From NCBI GenBank assembly GCA_963830485.1, contig CAWHNE010000006.1, positions 62,001-126,000 on the forward strand: a DNA stretch of 64,000 nt, given 5' to 3'. The translations under genes and the position numbers were made by a program. Under the pieces are notes generated by a model. It was not told the DNA's origin. It did not search any database and worked only from the letters and a program-made list of their open reading frames with translations. This DNA is from CAIWHR01 sp963830485 (lineage in GTDB: Bacteria > Pseudomonadota > Gammaproteobacteria > Burkholderiales > Casimicrobiaceae). Below are positions 7,773 to 16,065 of this stretch, one piece after another. Within the stretch, counting starts at the first letter, position 1. Every line of letters begins with the position of its first letter.

Positions 7773-10136
7773 CTACTTCGCCGAGTGGATCGCCTGCCAC
7801 ACCCGATGCGGCGTGGCCGGCATGTCGAGGTACTTGACGCCCGCGGCCGCGAGCGCGTCGTGGACCGCGTTCATGAACGCCGCGGGCGCGCCGATCGCGC
7901 CCGCCTCGCCGCAGCCCTTGGCTCCCAGCGGATTGTGCGTGCACGGCGTGACCTTCGTGCCGACCTTGAACGTCGGCACATCGTCGGCGCGCGGCATCGC
8001 GTAGTCCATGTAACTGCCCGTGAGGAGCTGACCGCTGTCCTTGTCGTAGACGCAGCACTCGAGCATGGCCTGTCCAATGCCCTGCGTCAGTCCGCCGTGG
8101 ACTTGGCCCTCGACAATCATCGGATTGATGATGTTGCCGAAGTCGTCGCAGGCGCTGAAGTTGACGATCGCGATACTGCCGGTCTCCGGATCGACTTCGA
8201 TTTCGCAGATGTGCGTGCCTGCGGGGAACGTGAAGTTCGTCGGATCGTAGAATGCCATCTCGTTCAGGCCCGGCTCGAGCTTGTCGAGTGGATAGTTGTG
8301 CGGCACGTACGCGGCGAGCGCGACCTCGCCGAACGCCTTGCTCTTGTCGGTGCCGGCCACCGTGAACTTGCCATCCTTGAACTCGATGTCGGTCTCCGCG
8401 GCTTCGAGCAGATGCGCAGCGATCTTCTTGCCCTTGGCGACGATCTTGTCCAGCGCCTTCACGATCGCCGTGCCGCCGACCGCGAGCGAGCGCGAGCCAT
8501 AGGTGCCCATGCCGAACAGCACACGGCCCGTGTCGCCGTGGACCACGTCGACGTTCTCGATCGGGATGCCGAGCCGACCGGCCACGACCTGCGCGAACGT
8601 CGTCTCGTGCCCCTGCCCGTGGCTGTGCGAGCCGGTGAACACGGTCACGCTGCCGGTCGGGTGGACGCGGACCTCGCCCGCCTCGAACAGACCCGCCCGC
8701 GCCCCCAGCGCGCCGGCGACGTTGGACGGCGCGATGCCGCAGGCCTCGATGTACGACGCGTAGCCGATGCCACGCAGCTTGCCCCGCTTCGCCGCCTCCG
8801 CCTTGCGCGCGGAGAATCCCGCGACGTCGGCGATCTTCATCGCGCCCTCGAGCGTCGCGTCGTAGCCGCCCGTGTCGTAGACGAGCGCAACGGGCGTCTG
8901 GTACGGGAAGCTCCGGATGAAGTTGCGCCGCCGGATCTCGTCCTGCGCGAGGCCGAGCTCGACGCCCGCCTGGTGGACCAATCGCTCGACGACGTAGGTC
9001 GCCTCCGGCCGTCCGGCACCGCGATACGCATCGACCGGCGCCGTGTTCGTGAAGACCGCCGTCACCTCCGCGTAGATCGCGGGCGTCGTGTACTGGCCGG
9101 CGAGCAGCGTCGCGTAGAGGATCGTCGGGATACAGGAGGCGAACGTCGACAGGTACGCACCCATCGCCGCGGTCGTGTGCACGCGCATCGCGAGGAACTT
9201 GCCCTCCTTGTCCAGCGCGAGCTCGGCGTGTGTGACGTGATCGCGGCCGTGCGCATCGGAGAGGAAGCTCTCGCTGCGCTCCGCCGCCCACTTGATCGGG
9301 CGGTTGACGCGCTTCGACGCCCAGACCATCGCCGTCTCTTCCGGATACAGGTAGATCTTCGAGCCGAAGCCGCCGCCGACGTCCGGCGCGATCACGCGCA
9401 CTTTGTGCTCGGGCAGTCCCAGGACGAACGCCGTCATCAGCAACCGCTCGACGTGGGGGTTCTGACTTGTGACGTAGAGCGTGTAACTGTCGTCGGCGCG
9501 GCTGAACGACGCGACAGCGGCGCGCGGCTCGATCGCGTTCGGGATGAGCCGGTTGTTGACGATGTCGAGCTTCGTCACGTGCGCGGCCTTGGCGAACGCG
9601 GCGTCGACCGCTGCCTTGTCGCCGAGCGCCCACGTGTAGCACTTGTTGCCTGGCGCGCCGTCGTGGAGCAGCGGCGCGCCCGGTTTCAGCGCGTCGACGA
9701 CGTTGACGACAGCCGGCAGCACCTCGTAGTCGACGGCGATCAGCTCGGCCGCGTCCTTCGCCTGGTCGGGCGTCTCCGCGATGACGAGCGCGATCCCGTC
9801 GCCGACGTAGCGGACCTTGCCCTGCGCGAGCACCGGATGCGGCGGCTCGTTCATCGGCTTGCCGTCGGTACCGGTGATGAGCCAGCCACACGGCAGCCCG
9901 TTGACGCCCTCGAGGTCGGCGCCGGTGAAGATCGCGACGACGCCGGGCGCCGCCTTCGCCTTCGCCGTGTCGACTTTGCGAATCTTCGCGTGCGCATGCG
10001 GCGAGCGCAGGAAGTACGCATGCGTGTGGTTCGGCGGATTGACGTCGTCCGTGTACTGTCCCGAACCGGTGAGGAAGCGGTAGTCCTCCTTGCGGCGGAC
10101 CGACGCGCCGATGACGCCTTGATCGGTGGCACCCAT
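7773..10136 (-). CDS. coxL: Form II CoxL-like molybdopterin-binding large subunit
   Basis: 787 residues, the full length of the aerobic CO dehydrogenase/xanthine dehydrogenase large subunit. It binds the molybdopterin cytosine dinucleotide cofactor and holds the active site. The catalytic loop at about residues 369-375 is AYRGAGR, the signature of form II (BMS) proteins; form I CO dehydrogenases have AYXCSFR with a copper-binding cysteine, which is absent here. Other conserved segments are PDVGGGFGSK, TGSHSHGQGHETTFAQ and GAKGCGEAGAIGAP with the usual late Glu. CO as substrate is possible, since some form II enzymes oxidise CO slowly, but a different aldehyde, purine or aromatic substrate is equally likely. 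Confidence 0.93.
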   Translation of the reverse strand: MGATDQGVIGASVRRKEDYRFLTGSGQYTDDVNPPNHTHAYFLRSPHAHAKIRKVDTAKAKAAPGVVAIFTGADLEGVNGLPCGWLITGTDGKPMNEPPHPVLAQGKVRYVGDGIALVIAETPDQAKDAAELIAVDYEVLPAVVNVVDALKPGAPLLHDGAPGNKCYTWALGDKAAVDAAFAKAAHVTKLDIVNNRLIPNAIEPRAAVASFSRADDSYTLYVTSQNPHVERLLMTAFVLGLPEHKVRVIAPDVGGGFGSKIYLYPEETAMVWASKRVNRPIKWAAERSESFLSDAHGRDHVTHAELALDKEGKFLAMRVHTTAAMGAYLSTFASCIPTILYATLLAGQYTTPAIYAEVTAVFTNTAPVDAYRGAGRPEATYVVERLVHQAGVELGLAQDEIRRRNFIRSFPYQTPVALVYDTGGYDATLEGAMKIADVAGFSARKAEAAKRGKLRGIGYASYIEACGIAPSNVAGALGARAGLFEAGEVRVHPTGSVTVFTGSHSHGQGHETTFAQVVAGRLGIPIENVDVVHGDTGRVLFGMGTYGSRSLAVGGTAIVKALDKIVAKGKKIAAHLLEAAETDIEFKDGKFTVAGTDKSKAFGEVALAAYVPHNYPLDKLEPGLNEMAFYDPTNFTFPAGTHICEIEVDPETGSIAIVNFSACDDFGNIINPMIVEGQVHGGLTQGIGQAMLECCVYDKDSGQLLTGSYMDYAMPRADDVPTFKVGTKVTPCTHNPLGAKGCGEAGAIGAPAAFMNAVHDALAAAGVKYLDMPATPHRVWQAIHSAK

Positions 10137-10145
10137 CTCGGTCTC

Positions 10146-10619
10146 CTACTTGCCCATGGCGGCAGCACCCTGCTGCACCGCCTTGACGATGTTGTGGTAG
10201 CCGGTGCACCGGCAGAGGTTGCCCTCGAGCTCCTCGCGGATCGTCTGCTCGGAAGCCTTGGGGTGGCGCTGCACGAGGTCGATCGCACTCATCACCATTC
10301 CCGGCGTGCAGAAGCCGCACTGGAGCCCGTGGCACTCCTTAAACGCCGCCTGCATCGGATGCATCGTCCCGTCGGCGGCGGCGAGGCCTTCGATCGTCAC
10401 CACGGCGGCGCCGTTGGCCTGCGCGGCGAGAATCGTGCACGCCTTGATCGCGTTGCCGTCGAGATGCACGGTGCACGCGCCGCACTGGCCGGTGTCGCAG
10501 CCGACGTGCGTCCCGGTGAGGCCGAGATCGTTGCGCAGGAATTCGACGAGCAGCGTGCGCGGATCGACCTCCGCCGTGACGCTCTTGCCGTTGACGGAAA
10601 AAGAAAGCGGGACAGCCAT
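10146..10619 (-). CDS. coxS: CoxS-like 2Fe-2S subunit of a molybdenum hydroxylase
   Basis: 157 residues. The N-terminal plant-type ferredoxin domain carries CDTGQCGACTVHLDG and the following KAC. The C-terminal domain carries CGFCTPGMVM and CRCTGY for the second cluster. The start at 10619 is supported by AGGAGG six bases upstream (minus strand); a longer frame to 10712 lacks such a site. It is the first gene of the operon S-L-M-D-E-G-xdhC, all with short gaps or overlaps. Confidence 0.94.
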   Translation of the reverse strand: MAVPLSFSVNGKSVTAEVDPRTLLVEFLRNDLGLTGTHVGCDTGQCGACTVHLDGNAIKACTILAAQANGAAVVTIEGLAAADGTMHPMQAAFKECHGLQCGFCTPGMVMSAIDLVQRHPKASEQTIREELEGNLCRCTGYHNIVKAVQQGAAAMGK

Positions 10620-10814
10620 CGTGCCTCCTTCGTGGGATTCGCCGCGGCGGCGACAGGCTTCGCGCGGCGGAGGGAAGCCATGATAATCCGCGCGTGGCTC
10701 GACTTCAATCAACGCCGTCCGCGCGACGGCCGCCGCTCGCCCACGCTGCGCACGAGCCGCCGCGGCGGTCAGTCGTCGGCCTCTTCCGCTGCCGGTACTG
10801 ATCGATGCGCCGCG

Positions 10815-11155
10815 CCATACGCATGCTGCGCGGGCCTACCTCTCCCAACGTGCGCGAGATGAGCATGCGCGAGATCTGGTAAGACTCGCCTGCATTCAAC
10901 GCCTATCGCGGCGAGGCCTGGATGCGCCAGCCGTGTCGTTTCTGCCCCGAGCGGGGCATGGACTTCGGCGGGTGCCGCTGCAAGGCCTACACGCTCACCT
11001 CCGAGGCTGCGAACGCCGATCTGGTATGCGCGCTATCGCCGAACCACCGCGTTGCCAACCACGCCGTCGAGCGCGCGCAATCGGTGCAGGTTACCCCGGT
11101 ACGGACTCTCGTATTCCGTGAGCGCAAACCCTCACGCGACCTGCTTTCCTGCTGA
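10815..11155 (+). pseudogene. pqqE: C-terminal remnant of pqqE (PQQ biosynthesis radical SAM enzyme)
   Basis: Downstream of an unrelated region, one frame reads NVREMSMREIW, then a TAA stop, then DSPAFNAYRGEAWMRQPC, FCPERGMDFGGCRCKAYTL and ANADLVCALSPNH. This is the SPASM-type tail of PqqE, with its CxxC and CxC cysteines retained. The radical SAM domain, the pre-tail sequence and the rest of a pqqABCD operon are missing. The in-frame stop replaces what is usually an Asn codon. Even if the stop were a sequencing error, at least two thirds of the gene is absent. It lies between the divergent cox operon and the xox region, a likely old rearrangement junction. Confidence 0.8.
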
Positions 11156-11212
11156 ACCAGGCGATCCGGGGCCGTGGCACCGTCGAGTCGCCGCTGCCGA
11201 TGGCTGCGGCGG

Positions 11213-12136
11213 TCACTCGAACTGCAGCCGCTCGAGGCGAAGGTAGACGGAGCTGGCATTTTGCGGATGCAGCGTTTCGTATTGATCCCAGCGCGCAAAC
11301 TCCGGAAGGTCGCTGTGGCTTCGCAACTCGGCCAGACTCACGCCGCCCTTGACCAGGGTCTCGACGCGGCCTTCGAGCGTCGTGAAATAGCGAGTTAAGG
11401 CGGCGATATCGGCGCACGTACCGACCGGCCCGTACCCGGGCACGAGGTGCCGGCATCGCAGCGATGCGAGGTCGGCGAGCGCATCGCGCCAGCCCTTCGG
11501 ATTCGCATCGCGCATGTTGGGAATTCGGTGGATCGAAACCAGGTCGCCGGCGATCAGAGTCGACGTCGATTCGTCGAAAACCGCGATCGCCCCGGGTGCG
11601 CTCGACCACGGGGGCGCGATCAGTCGCAGCGGCCGCCCGATCAGGTCGAGCGTTTCGTCGCCGTCGATCAGGCGGTCGGGCTTTACGACCCGGGTCGCTG
11701 CCATGGCCTTCTCGCCAAGCGTCGTGCGGAGATTGCGTAGACAGGTCTCGCATCGGGCCGCCATCACCTCCGCGGTTCGGCGATGCGCCAGAACCGGAAT
11801 GCCGCGCGCCTGAAACGCGGCGGCACCGAAGATCGCTTCCTGGCCGGGATGGGTCAGGATCGCGAGGCGAATGGGCTGATGCGAGATGCTCTCGATCGCT
11901 GAGATGATTGCCTCACCTGCGCGGTAGGAAATCCCAGTGTTCACGACGACGACACCCCCCGGCCCGACGACGAAGGCGACGTTCGCCGTGCGTCCGCCGT
12001 TTTCCGGGGTAATCTCACCGCCACTTCCGAGCAGGGCGTAGACGCCCGCAGCTACGGTAGTGGGCGCCCCTTCGCCGGCAGCATCGCCCTGCGCGGCGCA
12101 TAGTGCAGCGAGAATGGCGATAGGCAGCTTACGCAC
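11213..12136 (-). CDS. Metallo-beta-lactamase-fold protein of the quinoprotein relay family, degenerate metal site
   Basis: 307 residues with a signal peptide (MRKLPIAILAALCAAQGDAAG). The fold and context match the exported metallohydrolases found beside PQQ dehydrogenases (quinoprotein relay system zinc metallohydrolases, SoxH-like). The loop that should hold HxHxDH reads LTHPGQEAIFGAAAF, so only the first His remains. A Cys pair, CETCLRN, is present mid-protein, and the later VPGYGPVG lacks the usual PGHG histidine. It probably lost metallohydrolase activity or binds metal differently. It is divergent from xoxF; the intact paralogue is at 18189-19166. Confidence 0.8.
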   Translation of the reverse strand: MRKLPIAILAALCAAQGDAAGEGAPTTVAAGVYALLGSGGEITPENGGRTANVAFVVGPGGVVVVNTGISYRAGEAIISAIESISHQPIRLAILTHPGQEAIFGAAAFQARGIPVLAHRRTAEVMAARCETCLRNLRTTLGEKAMAATRVVKPDRLIDGDETLDLIGRPLRLIAPPWSSAPGAIAVFDESTSTLIAGDLVSIHRIPNMRDANPKGWRDALADLASLRCRHLVPGYGPVGTCADIAALTRYFTTLEGRVETLVKGGVSLAELRSHSDLPEFARWDQYETLHPQNASSVYLRLERLQFE

Positions 12137-12725
12137 GAGACGTTATCGGCGCGCGAATCCGAGCGCGTGGTGTCGATTGTAGCCTTGGTGACTTCGACAC
12201 CCATGGGACATTCGTGCATGAGCACACCCGCTGAACGAGTCGCTTCGAAGCAGGGCCTGGCTCGGTCAAGGAAGGCGGCCGCTGTCACGCGACGACGTCT
12301 GCAATGGCAATTCGGTTGGCGTGAGATCGCCACGTCGGAATTCAGGGGTCGTTCTCGCGCCTTGAAGCGATGCGGATCTTCGCCGATACGCTCGAGAGAC
12401 CCGATTCCACCGCGAGGCTTGCTCGACGGCAAATGGCGAGCGATCGTCTCCGAAGGCGCTGAGCCCCTCGACTTGCTGCACCGCAACGCAAAGGTACCGA
12501 TTGATATCGGAAGCAAGAATGCGGTCCGTCTGTTCAATCGGTTAGAGCAGGCGCCTTGTTGTTGCGCTGCGACAATATTAGCGCGCTGGCCACGCTGTAG
12601 TGTGCAAATTGACTTTGCTTGACACTAGGACGACACTTTCGCGGCGGCCGATCGAGATCGCGCAGTGAGGGTCTTGGTCGCGAATCGCGTGTGGCTTGGG
12701 CTAGACCACGATCATTGGAGGAAGC
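12137..12725. other. Non-coding region upstream of xoxF
   Basis: A 589-base gap between two divergent genes. No open frame here resembles a known protein, and those present (for example 12167-12622) have no credible start signal. The segment before xoxF is less GC-rich by eye and includes TTGACTTTGCTTGACACTAG near 12609, a possible promoter region. GGAGGAAGC directly precedes the xoxF start codon and serves as its ribosome binding site. Control of lanthanide-dependent genes would be expected to act here. Confidence 0.5.
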
Positions 12726-14534
12726 ATGACAAGGACGACCAAGCGGTTGGCAATGGCATTCGTGGGTTCGGCGTTGATGCTTCCCGGTATTGCGGCGGCG
12801 AACGCTGACCTCGAGAAGCTCATTGCCGATCCGAACAATTGGGCGATGCAAGCCGGCGACATGTACAACCAGCGCTACAGCAAGCTGTCGCAGATCAACA
12901 CCCAGAACGTAGGCAAGATGCAGGTCGCGTGGATGTTCTCGACCGGCGTGCTGCGCGGCCACGAGGGATCGCCGCTCGTCGTCAACGACACGATGTACAT
13001 CCATACGCCGTTTCCGAACAAGGTATTCGCCGTCGACCTGGATACGCAGAAGATCAAGTGGCGCTACGAGCCCAAGCAAGACGTCGCCGTCATTCCGCAG
13101 ATGTGCTGCGACACCGTGTATCGGGGCCTCGCCTACGCGGAGAACAAGATCTTCCTGCAGCAGGCCGACAGCACGCTGGTCGCGCTCGACGCCAAGACGG
13201 GGAAAGTCCTCTGGTCCGTGAAGAATGGGGACCCGAAAGTCGGGGCGGTCAATACCAACGCACCGCATGTCTTCAAGGACAAGGTCATCACCGGAATTTC
13301 GGGCGGCGAGTGGGGCGTGCGCGGCTTTCTTGCGGCGTACGACATCAACACGGGCAAGCAGGTGTGGAAAGCATTCAGCACCGGACCCGATGCCGAGATG
13401 CTGATCGATCCCGACAAGACGATGACTTGGACAGACGGCGCACTCAAGCCGGTCGGCAAGGACTCGTCGCTGAAGACGTGGCGGGGTGATCAGTGGAGGA
13501 CCGGCGGCGGCACGACGTGGGGCTGGTACAGCTACGACAAGGCGCTCAATCTGCTCTATTACGGGACGGGCAATCCGTCGACATGGAATCCCGCGCAGCG
13601 GCCCGGCGACAACAGGTGGTCGATGACGATATTCGCGCGCGACGTCGACACCGGAATGGCCAAGTGGGCGTATCAGATGACGCCGTACGACGAGTGGGAT
13701 TTCGACGGCATCAACGAAATGATCCTGGCTGACATCAATGTCAAGGGCAAGCCGACCAAGGCGCTGGTGCATTTCGACCGCAATGGCTTCGGCTATACGC
13801 TCGATCGCACGAACGGCGCGCTGCTCGTGGCCGAAAAGTTCGACCCGGCCGTCAACTGGGCGACGGGCGTCGACATGAAGACCGGCCGGCCGCAGACGGT
13901 CGCCAGGTACTCGACCGCGAGGAACGGTGCGGACGTCAACACCAAAGGTATCTGCCCTGCGGCGCTCGGCTCCAAGGACCAGCAACCTGCCGCGTTCAAT
14001 CCCAAGAACGGCATGTTCTACGTCCCGACAAATCATGTCTGCATGGACTACGAGCCGTTCAAGGTCGACTACGTCGCCGGGCAGCCGTTCGTCGGGGCGA
14101 CCCTGTCGATGTTTCCGGCACCGGGTGGCACCAACATGGGCAACTTCATCGTCTGGGACGCTGGAAACGGCAAGATCGTCCAGTCCAAGGACGAGAAGTT
14201 CTCGGTCTGGAGCGGCGCGCTCGTGACCGAGGGCGGACTCGCGTGCTTCGGAACGCTGGAGGGCTATCTCAAGTGCGTCGACGCCAACGATATCAAGAAG
14301 GAGTTGTTCAGGTTCAAGACGCCGTCGGGCATCATCGGCAATGTGTTTACCTATATGTTCAAGGGTAAGCAGTACATCGGCGTCTACTCGGGTATCGGTG
14401 GCTGGGCCGGCATCGGCATGGCCGCGGGACTCGAAAAGGATCAGGATGGTCTGGGCGCCGTGGGCGGCTACAAGGAACTCAAAGACTATACGGAGCTGGG
14501 CGGTTCGCTGACCGTATTCGCGCTTCCGCAGTAG
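12726..14534 (+). CDS. xoxF: Lanthanide-type PQQ methanol dehydrogenase XoxF
   Basis: 602 residues with a signal peptide ending near AAANA. It is an eight-bladed quinoprotein that oxidises methanol (and often formaldehyde or other short alcohols) in the periplasm. The adjacent disulfide cysteines that contact PQQ are in PQMCCDTVYRG. The active-site loop is DEWDFDG: Asp325 is the catalytic base and Asp327 is the extra ligand that marks lanthanide-dependent enzymes; calcium MxaF proteins have Ala there. The tryptophan-docking repeats include AKTGKVLWSV and DINTGKQVWKA. A strong ribosome binding site, GGAGGAAGC, precedes the ATG. The gene is intact and is followed by a terminator-like hairpin, then xoxG and xoxJ. 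Confidence 0.96.
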   Translation: MTRTTKRLAMAFVGSALMLPGIAAANADLEKLIADPNNWAMQAGDMYNQRYSKLSQINTQNVGKMQVAWMFSTGVLRGHEGSPLVVNDTMYIHTPFPNKVFAVDLDTQKIKWRYEPKQDVAVIPQMCCDTVYRGLAYAENKIFLQQADSTLVALDAKTGKVLWSVKNGDPKVGAVNTNAPHVFKDKVITGISGGEWGVRGFLAAYDINTGKQVWKAFSTGPDAEMLIDPDKTMTWTDGALKPVGKDSSLKTWRGDQWRTGGGTTWGWYSYDKALNLLYYGTGNPSTWNPAQRPGDNRWSMTIFARDVDTGMAKWAYQMTPYDEWDFDGINEMILADINVKGKPTKALVHFDRNGFGYTLDRTNGALLVAEKFDPAVNWATGVDMKTGRPQTVARYSTARNGADVNTKGICPAALGSKDQQPAAFNPKNGMFYVPTNHVCMDYEPFKVDYVAGQPFVGATLSMFPAPGGTNMGNFIVWDAGNGKIVQSKDEKFSVWSGALVTEGGLACFGTLEGYLKCVDANDIKKELFRFKTPSGIIGNVFTYMFKGKQYIGVYSGIGGWAGIGMAAGLEKDQDGLGAVGGYKELKDYTELGGSLTVFALPQ

Positions 14535-14555
14535 TCCGGGATCTGCCGTGAGAAT

Positions 14556-14593
14556 CGCCGGCGTGGCACGCGCCATGCCGGCGGTTTTTGTTT
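14556..14593 (+). terminator. Terminator-like hairpin between xoxF and xoxG
   Basis: CGCCGGCGTGGC (14556-14567) pairs with GCCATGCCGGCG (14572-14583) with one G-U pair and a four-base loop, followed by GTTTTTGTTT. It probably ends most xoxF transcripts, so that xoxG and the genes after it are expressed at a lower level. Confidence 0.8.
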
Positions 14594-14681
14594 GTCGGCG
14601 AGCGGTTGAACCTTGCGGCGCGAACGGTGCTCTTACGTCACGCTGAGGTTCGTGCGCCTATCCTTGCCCCGACCGGAAACT

Positions 14682-15107
14682 ATGCGAAATCTCGCGACAT
14701 TGCAGGTCGCCGCCTTGCTGTCCGTGACTGTTTTGGTCGCGCCGAACAGCTCGATCGCTCAGGACAAGGCTCCGGAGGGAGCCCCCAGGTTGTATACCGT
14801 CGTGGACGGCTACAAGGTCGATCCCAATACGATGAACGGCTTTCGAGCCTGGCGCGCCGGCGCGTGCGACCGTTGTCACGGCGCCAATCAGGAGGGCCTC
14901 GTCGGCCCCTCCCTGCTGGAAAGCCTCAAGACGATCAGCAAGGACGATTTCGTCAAGATCGTGCGTGACGGCCGCCTCGACAAAGGCATGGTCAGCTTCT
15001 CAACCAGCAAGATGGTCATGGACAACATCGACAATCTGTACGCGTACTTGAAGGGGCGGTCCGACGGAAACATCACGCGCGCGAAGGTCGAAGAGTTGAA
15101 GCCATGA
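14682..15107 (+). CDS. xoxG: Cytochrome c XoxG, electron acceptor of XoxF
   Basis: 141 residues: a signal peptide to about residue 27 (SIAQ), then a small class I cytochrome with one haem site CDRCHG (Cys62, Cys65, His66). This size, and the position directly after xoxF and before xoxJ, mark the dedicated periplasmic cytochrome cL that accepts electrons from XoxF. A methionine-rich stretch (GMVSFSTSKMVM) probably supplies the second haem ligand. The end overlaps xoxJ by four bases (ATGA). Confidence 0.9.
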   Translation: MRNLATLQVAALLSVTVLVAPNSSIAQDKAPEGAPRLYTVVDGYKVDPNTMNGFRAWRAGACDRCHGANQEGLVGPSLLESLKTISKDDFVKIVRDGRLDKGMVSFSTSKMVMDNIDNLYAYLKGRSDGNITRAKVEELKP

Positions 15108-16036
15108 GCGATGACGCCGTCCGCGGCGCGCGATCGGCACGTTCCGGAATTCCGCGGGCGGGGTGGCGCCTTTCGCCTTGGGGCGCTTGCGGGCCAACCT
15201 GCGGGGCGCTGGCGCTGGCATTGGCGTTGGGGAGCGGCGGCGTCGGCGCTGAGGAGTCCCGTAGCGCCTTTCGCCCGTGCATCGATCCGGAAAATCTGCC
15301 GTTTGCAAACGTCAAGGGCGAGGGCTTCGAGAATCGAATCGCAGACCTGTTCGCCCAGAAGCTCGGGCTGCCGGTGAAGAGCTATGCGTTTCCGCAGCGG
15401 ATGAATTTCATCAGAAATACGTTGCGATACAAGTTGCCCGGTGAGGACTTCCGCTGCGACATCGTGATGGGCGTGCCCGCTGGCTACGATCAAGTATCGG
15501 CGACGAACCCGTACTACCGCTCGACCTATGCGCTGGTGTATCCGAAAGGCAGGGATCTCGACCAGGTCCGCACCGGCGCCGACCTGGAGACGCTGCGGCC
15601 GGATCTTCGCAGCAAGCTGAGAATCGGGATCTACGACAAGTCGCCCGCCTCCGTCTGGGTGGTCAAGCACGGATTGGAGGCTCAGGTGAAGCTCTACCCG
15701 ATGCTGTCGCCGGATCCTGAGCAGTATCCAGGAGAAATCATCGAGAAGGACCTGGCTCAGGGGAAGATCGACGCCGCGATCGTCTGGGGTCCCATCGCGG
15801 GTTACTACGCCAAACGGGTGCGCAACGTGGAGCTGGCCGTGATTCCGCTCAAGTCGGAGCCCGGCGTCAAATTCGACTACGAGATCGCCATGGGGGTTCG
15901 TTACGGGGAGCCCGAATGGAAGGCCAGCGTGCAGAAACTGATCGGCGAGAATCAGGGGGCGATCACGGCGATCCTGCGCGAGTACAACGTTCCTCTGGTA
16001 AACGAACGCGGCGAACCCGTTGATCCGGGACCCTAG
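15104..16036 (+). CDS. xoxJ: XoxJ, periplasmic binding protein-like partner of XoxF
   Basis: 310 residues with a long N-terminal region containing a signal peptide (ALALALALGSGGVGA). The rest is a type 2 periplasmic binding fold, with CIDPENLPFAN near the mature start and NPYYRSTYALVYP, IDAAIVWGPIAGYYA and YEIAMGVR further on. Proteins of this family, annotated as quinoprotein dehydrogenase-associated substrate-binding proteins, are encoded with xoxF and xoxG and are thought to help mature or activate XoxF rather than feed an ABC transporter. No transporter genes are nearby. It overlaps xoxG by four bases. Confidence 0.9.
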   Translation: MSDDAVRGARSARSGIPRAGWRLSPWGACGPTCGALALALALGSGGVGAEESRSAFRPCIDPENLPFANVKGEGFENRIADLFAQKLGLPVKSYAFPQRMNFIRNTLRYKLPGEDFRCDIVMGVPAGYDQVSATNPYYRSTYALVYPKGRDLDQVRTGADLETLRPDLRSKLRIGIYDKSPASVWVVKHGLEAQVKLYPMLSPDPEQYPGEIIEKDLAQGKIDAAIVWGPIAGYYAKRVRNVELAVIPLKSEPGVKFDYEIAMGVRYGEPEWKASVQKLIGENQGAITAILREYNVPLVNERGEPVDPGP

Positions 16037-16065
16037 ACCGGACTCCGCAACGACGACCCGGCTGC

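Noticed and set aside
7773..10136. True form I CO dehydrogenase large subunit
   Set aside because: The active-site loop is AYRGAGR, without the AYXCSFR cysteine that binds copper in form I enzymes.
6907..10335. Long minus-strand frame covering coxL in another frame and joining coxD
   Set aside because: Only the coxD end is conserved; the rest is an out-of-frame reading of CoxL and CoxM.
7539..10862. 1107-codon open frame on the plus strand opposite coxL and coxS
   Set aside because: It is a mirror of the coding strand in GC-rich DNA; the peptide is low-complexity Arg/Ala/Val rich and matches no family, while the minus strand encodes clear CoxL and CoxS.
12167..12622. Possible 151-residue protein upstream of xoxF
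   Set aside because: No ribosome binding site, no family resemblance, and the composition is that of non-coding sequence.
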